Assembly: GCF_001429625.1 (NCBI RefSeq)
Contig: NZ_LMSU01000002.1
Coordinates: 558,001-622,000, forward strand
Origin: Nocardioides sp. Soil805
GTDB taxonomy: Bacteria; Actinomycetota; Actinomycetes; Propionibacteriales; Nocardioidaceae
DNA length: 64,000 bases
Direction of reading: 5' to 3'
Of this stretch, positions 63,921-64,000 are shown one piece after another. The notes beneath the pieces are model-generated. The model made no database searches. It was not told where the DNA came from and worked only from the letters and a program-made list of their open reading frames with translations. The first letter of the stretch is position 1, and the number at the start of each line of letters is the position of its first letter. The translations under genes were made by a program, and so were the position numbers.

Positions 63921-64000
63921 GCGAGCCGCGCAGCACCCCTCCGGGGGGTCGATACTGCACGCCGGCCACAGTTGCCCCCGCGACTCGCCGTAGTCGAATG

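Noticed and set aside
63998..64000. Start of a plus-strand gene at the window end
   Set aside because: An ATG occupies the last three bases, but no codons follow within the window, so it cannot be judged.

Overview
The window is about 64 kb of very GC-rich DNA with densely packed genes. It has the hallmarks of a high-GC actinobacterium: mycothiol (mshA), coenzyme F420 (npdG), CarD, SenX3-RegX3, the MEP isoprenoid pathway, OtsA trehalose synthesis, and many GTG starts that look leaderless. Gene order and protein style fit the Nocardioidaceae (a Nocardioides-like organism); this assignment is inference. There is no rRNA operon, phage, insertion sequence or CRISPR array. One tRNA gene is present (tRNA-Thr, UGU).

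Layout. 0-7 kb: the end of an F420 reductase gene, an MFS exporter, a rhomboid protease, an acyl-CoA dehydrogenase, a membrane protein, and a DrrAB-type ABC exporter with a MerR regulator. 7-14 kb: an MbcA/ParS-like DNA-binding protein, TypA, an M4 (protealysin-like) protease fused to an emfourin-like inhibitor domain, a repeat-rich convergent region, an Asp/Glu racemase-like protein, an SDR, and an RNase H fused to a DUF4440-like domain. 13.9-16.5 kb: a three-part adenylation/carrier/membrane-acyltransferase protein behind a DtxR/IdeR-type iron box. 16.6-23 kb: the conserved mshA - YbjN - regX3/senX3 - phoU - gpmA neighbourhood, with a PHO box between senX3 and phoU. 23-26.4 kb: an LpqE-like lipoprotein, a UbiA-like protein, carD and two adjacent IspD-family genes. 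26.5-39.3 kb: nitrate assimilation (narK, nasC, NasB-like reductase, nirBD and a HemD/winged-helix regulator of NnaR type), interrupted by a CDF transporter and a SoxR/SDR/QueA-like group. 39.4-47.9 kb: ispF, a membrane-anchored sulfite-oxidase-type molybdoenzyme, two C39-like secreted proteins (one lacking its catalytic residues), cysS, rlmB and a metallophosphoesterase. 48-64 kb: an XRE/HEAT-like regulator, an Eis-type acetyltransferase, a DUF4032 kinase-like protein, a GH13 amylase, tRNA-Thr, pdxY, a LigB-type dioxygenase, ung, a PLP decarboxylase-like enzyme with an MFS partner, a PHA-synthase-like hydrolase, a glutamate-synthase-like FMN protein and otsA.

How the parts fit. carD, ispD, ispF, cysS and rlmB are normally close neighbours in actinobacteria. 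Here the nitrate/nitrite assimilation block and a few stress genes lie between ispD and ispF. The most unusual observation is that the gene named ispD lacks the MEP-binding arm (the DTxK and TVDR motifs), while the short gene converging on it has exactly those motifs but lacks the CTP-binding signature. This suggests a split IspD working as a heteromer. Other notable items are the protease-inhibitor fusion, the iron-box gene, an active/inactive C39 pair, and a 32-bp repeat family that abuts or overlaps stop codons at two distant loci.
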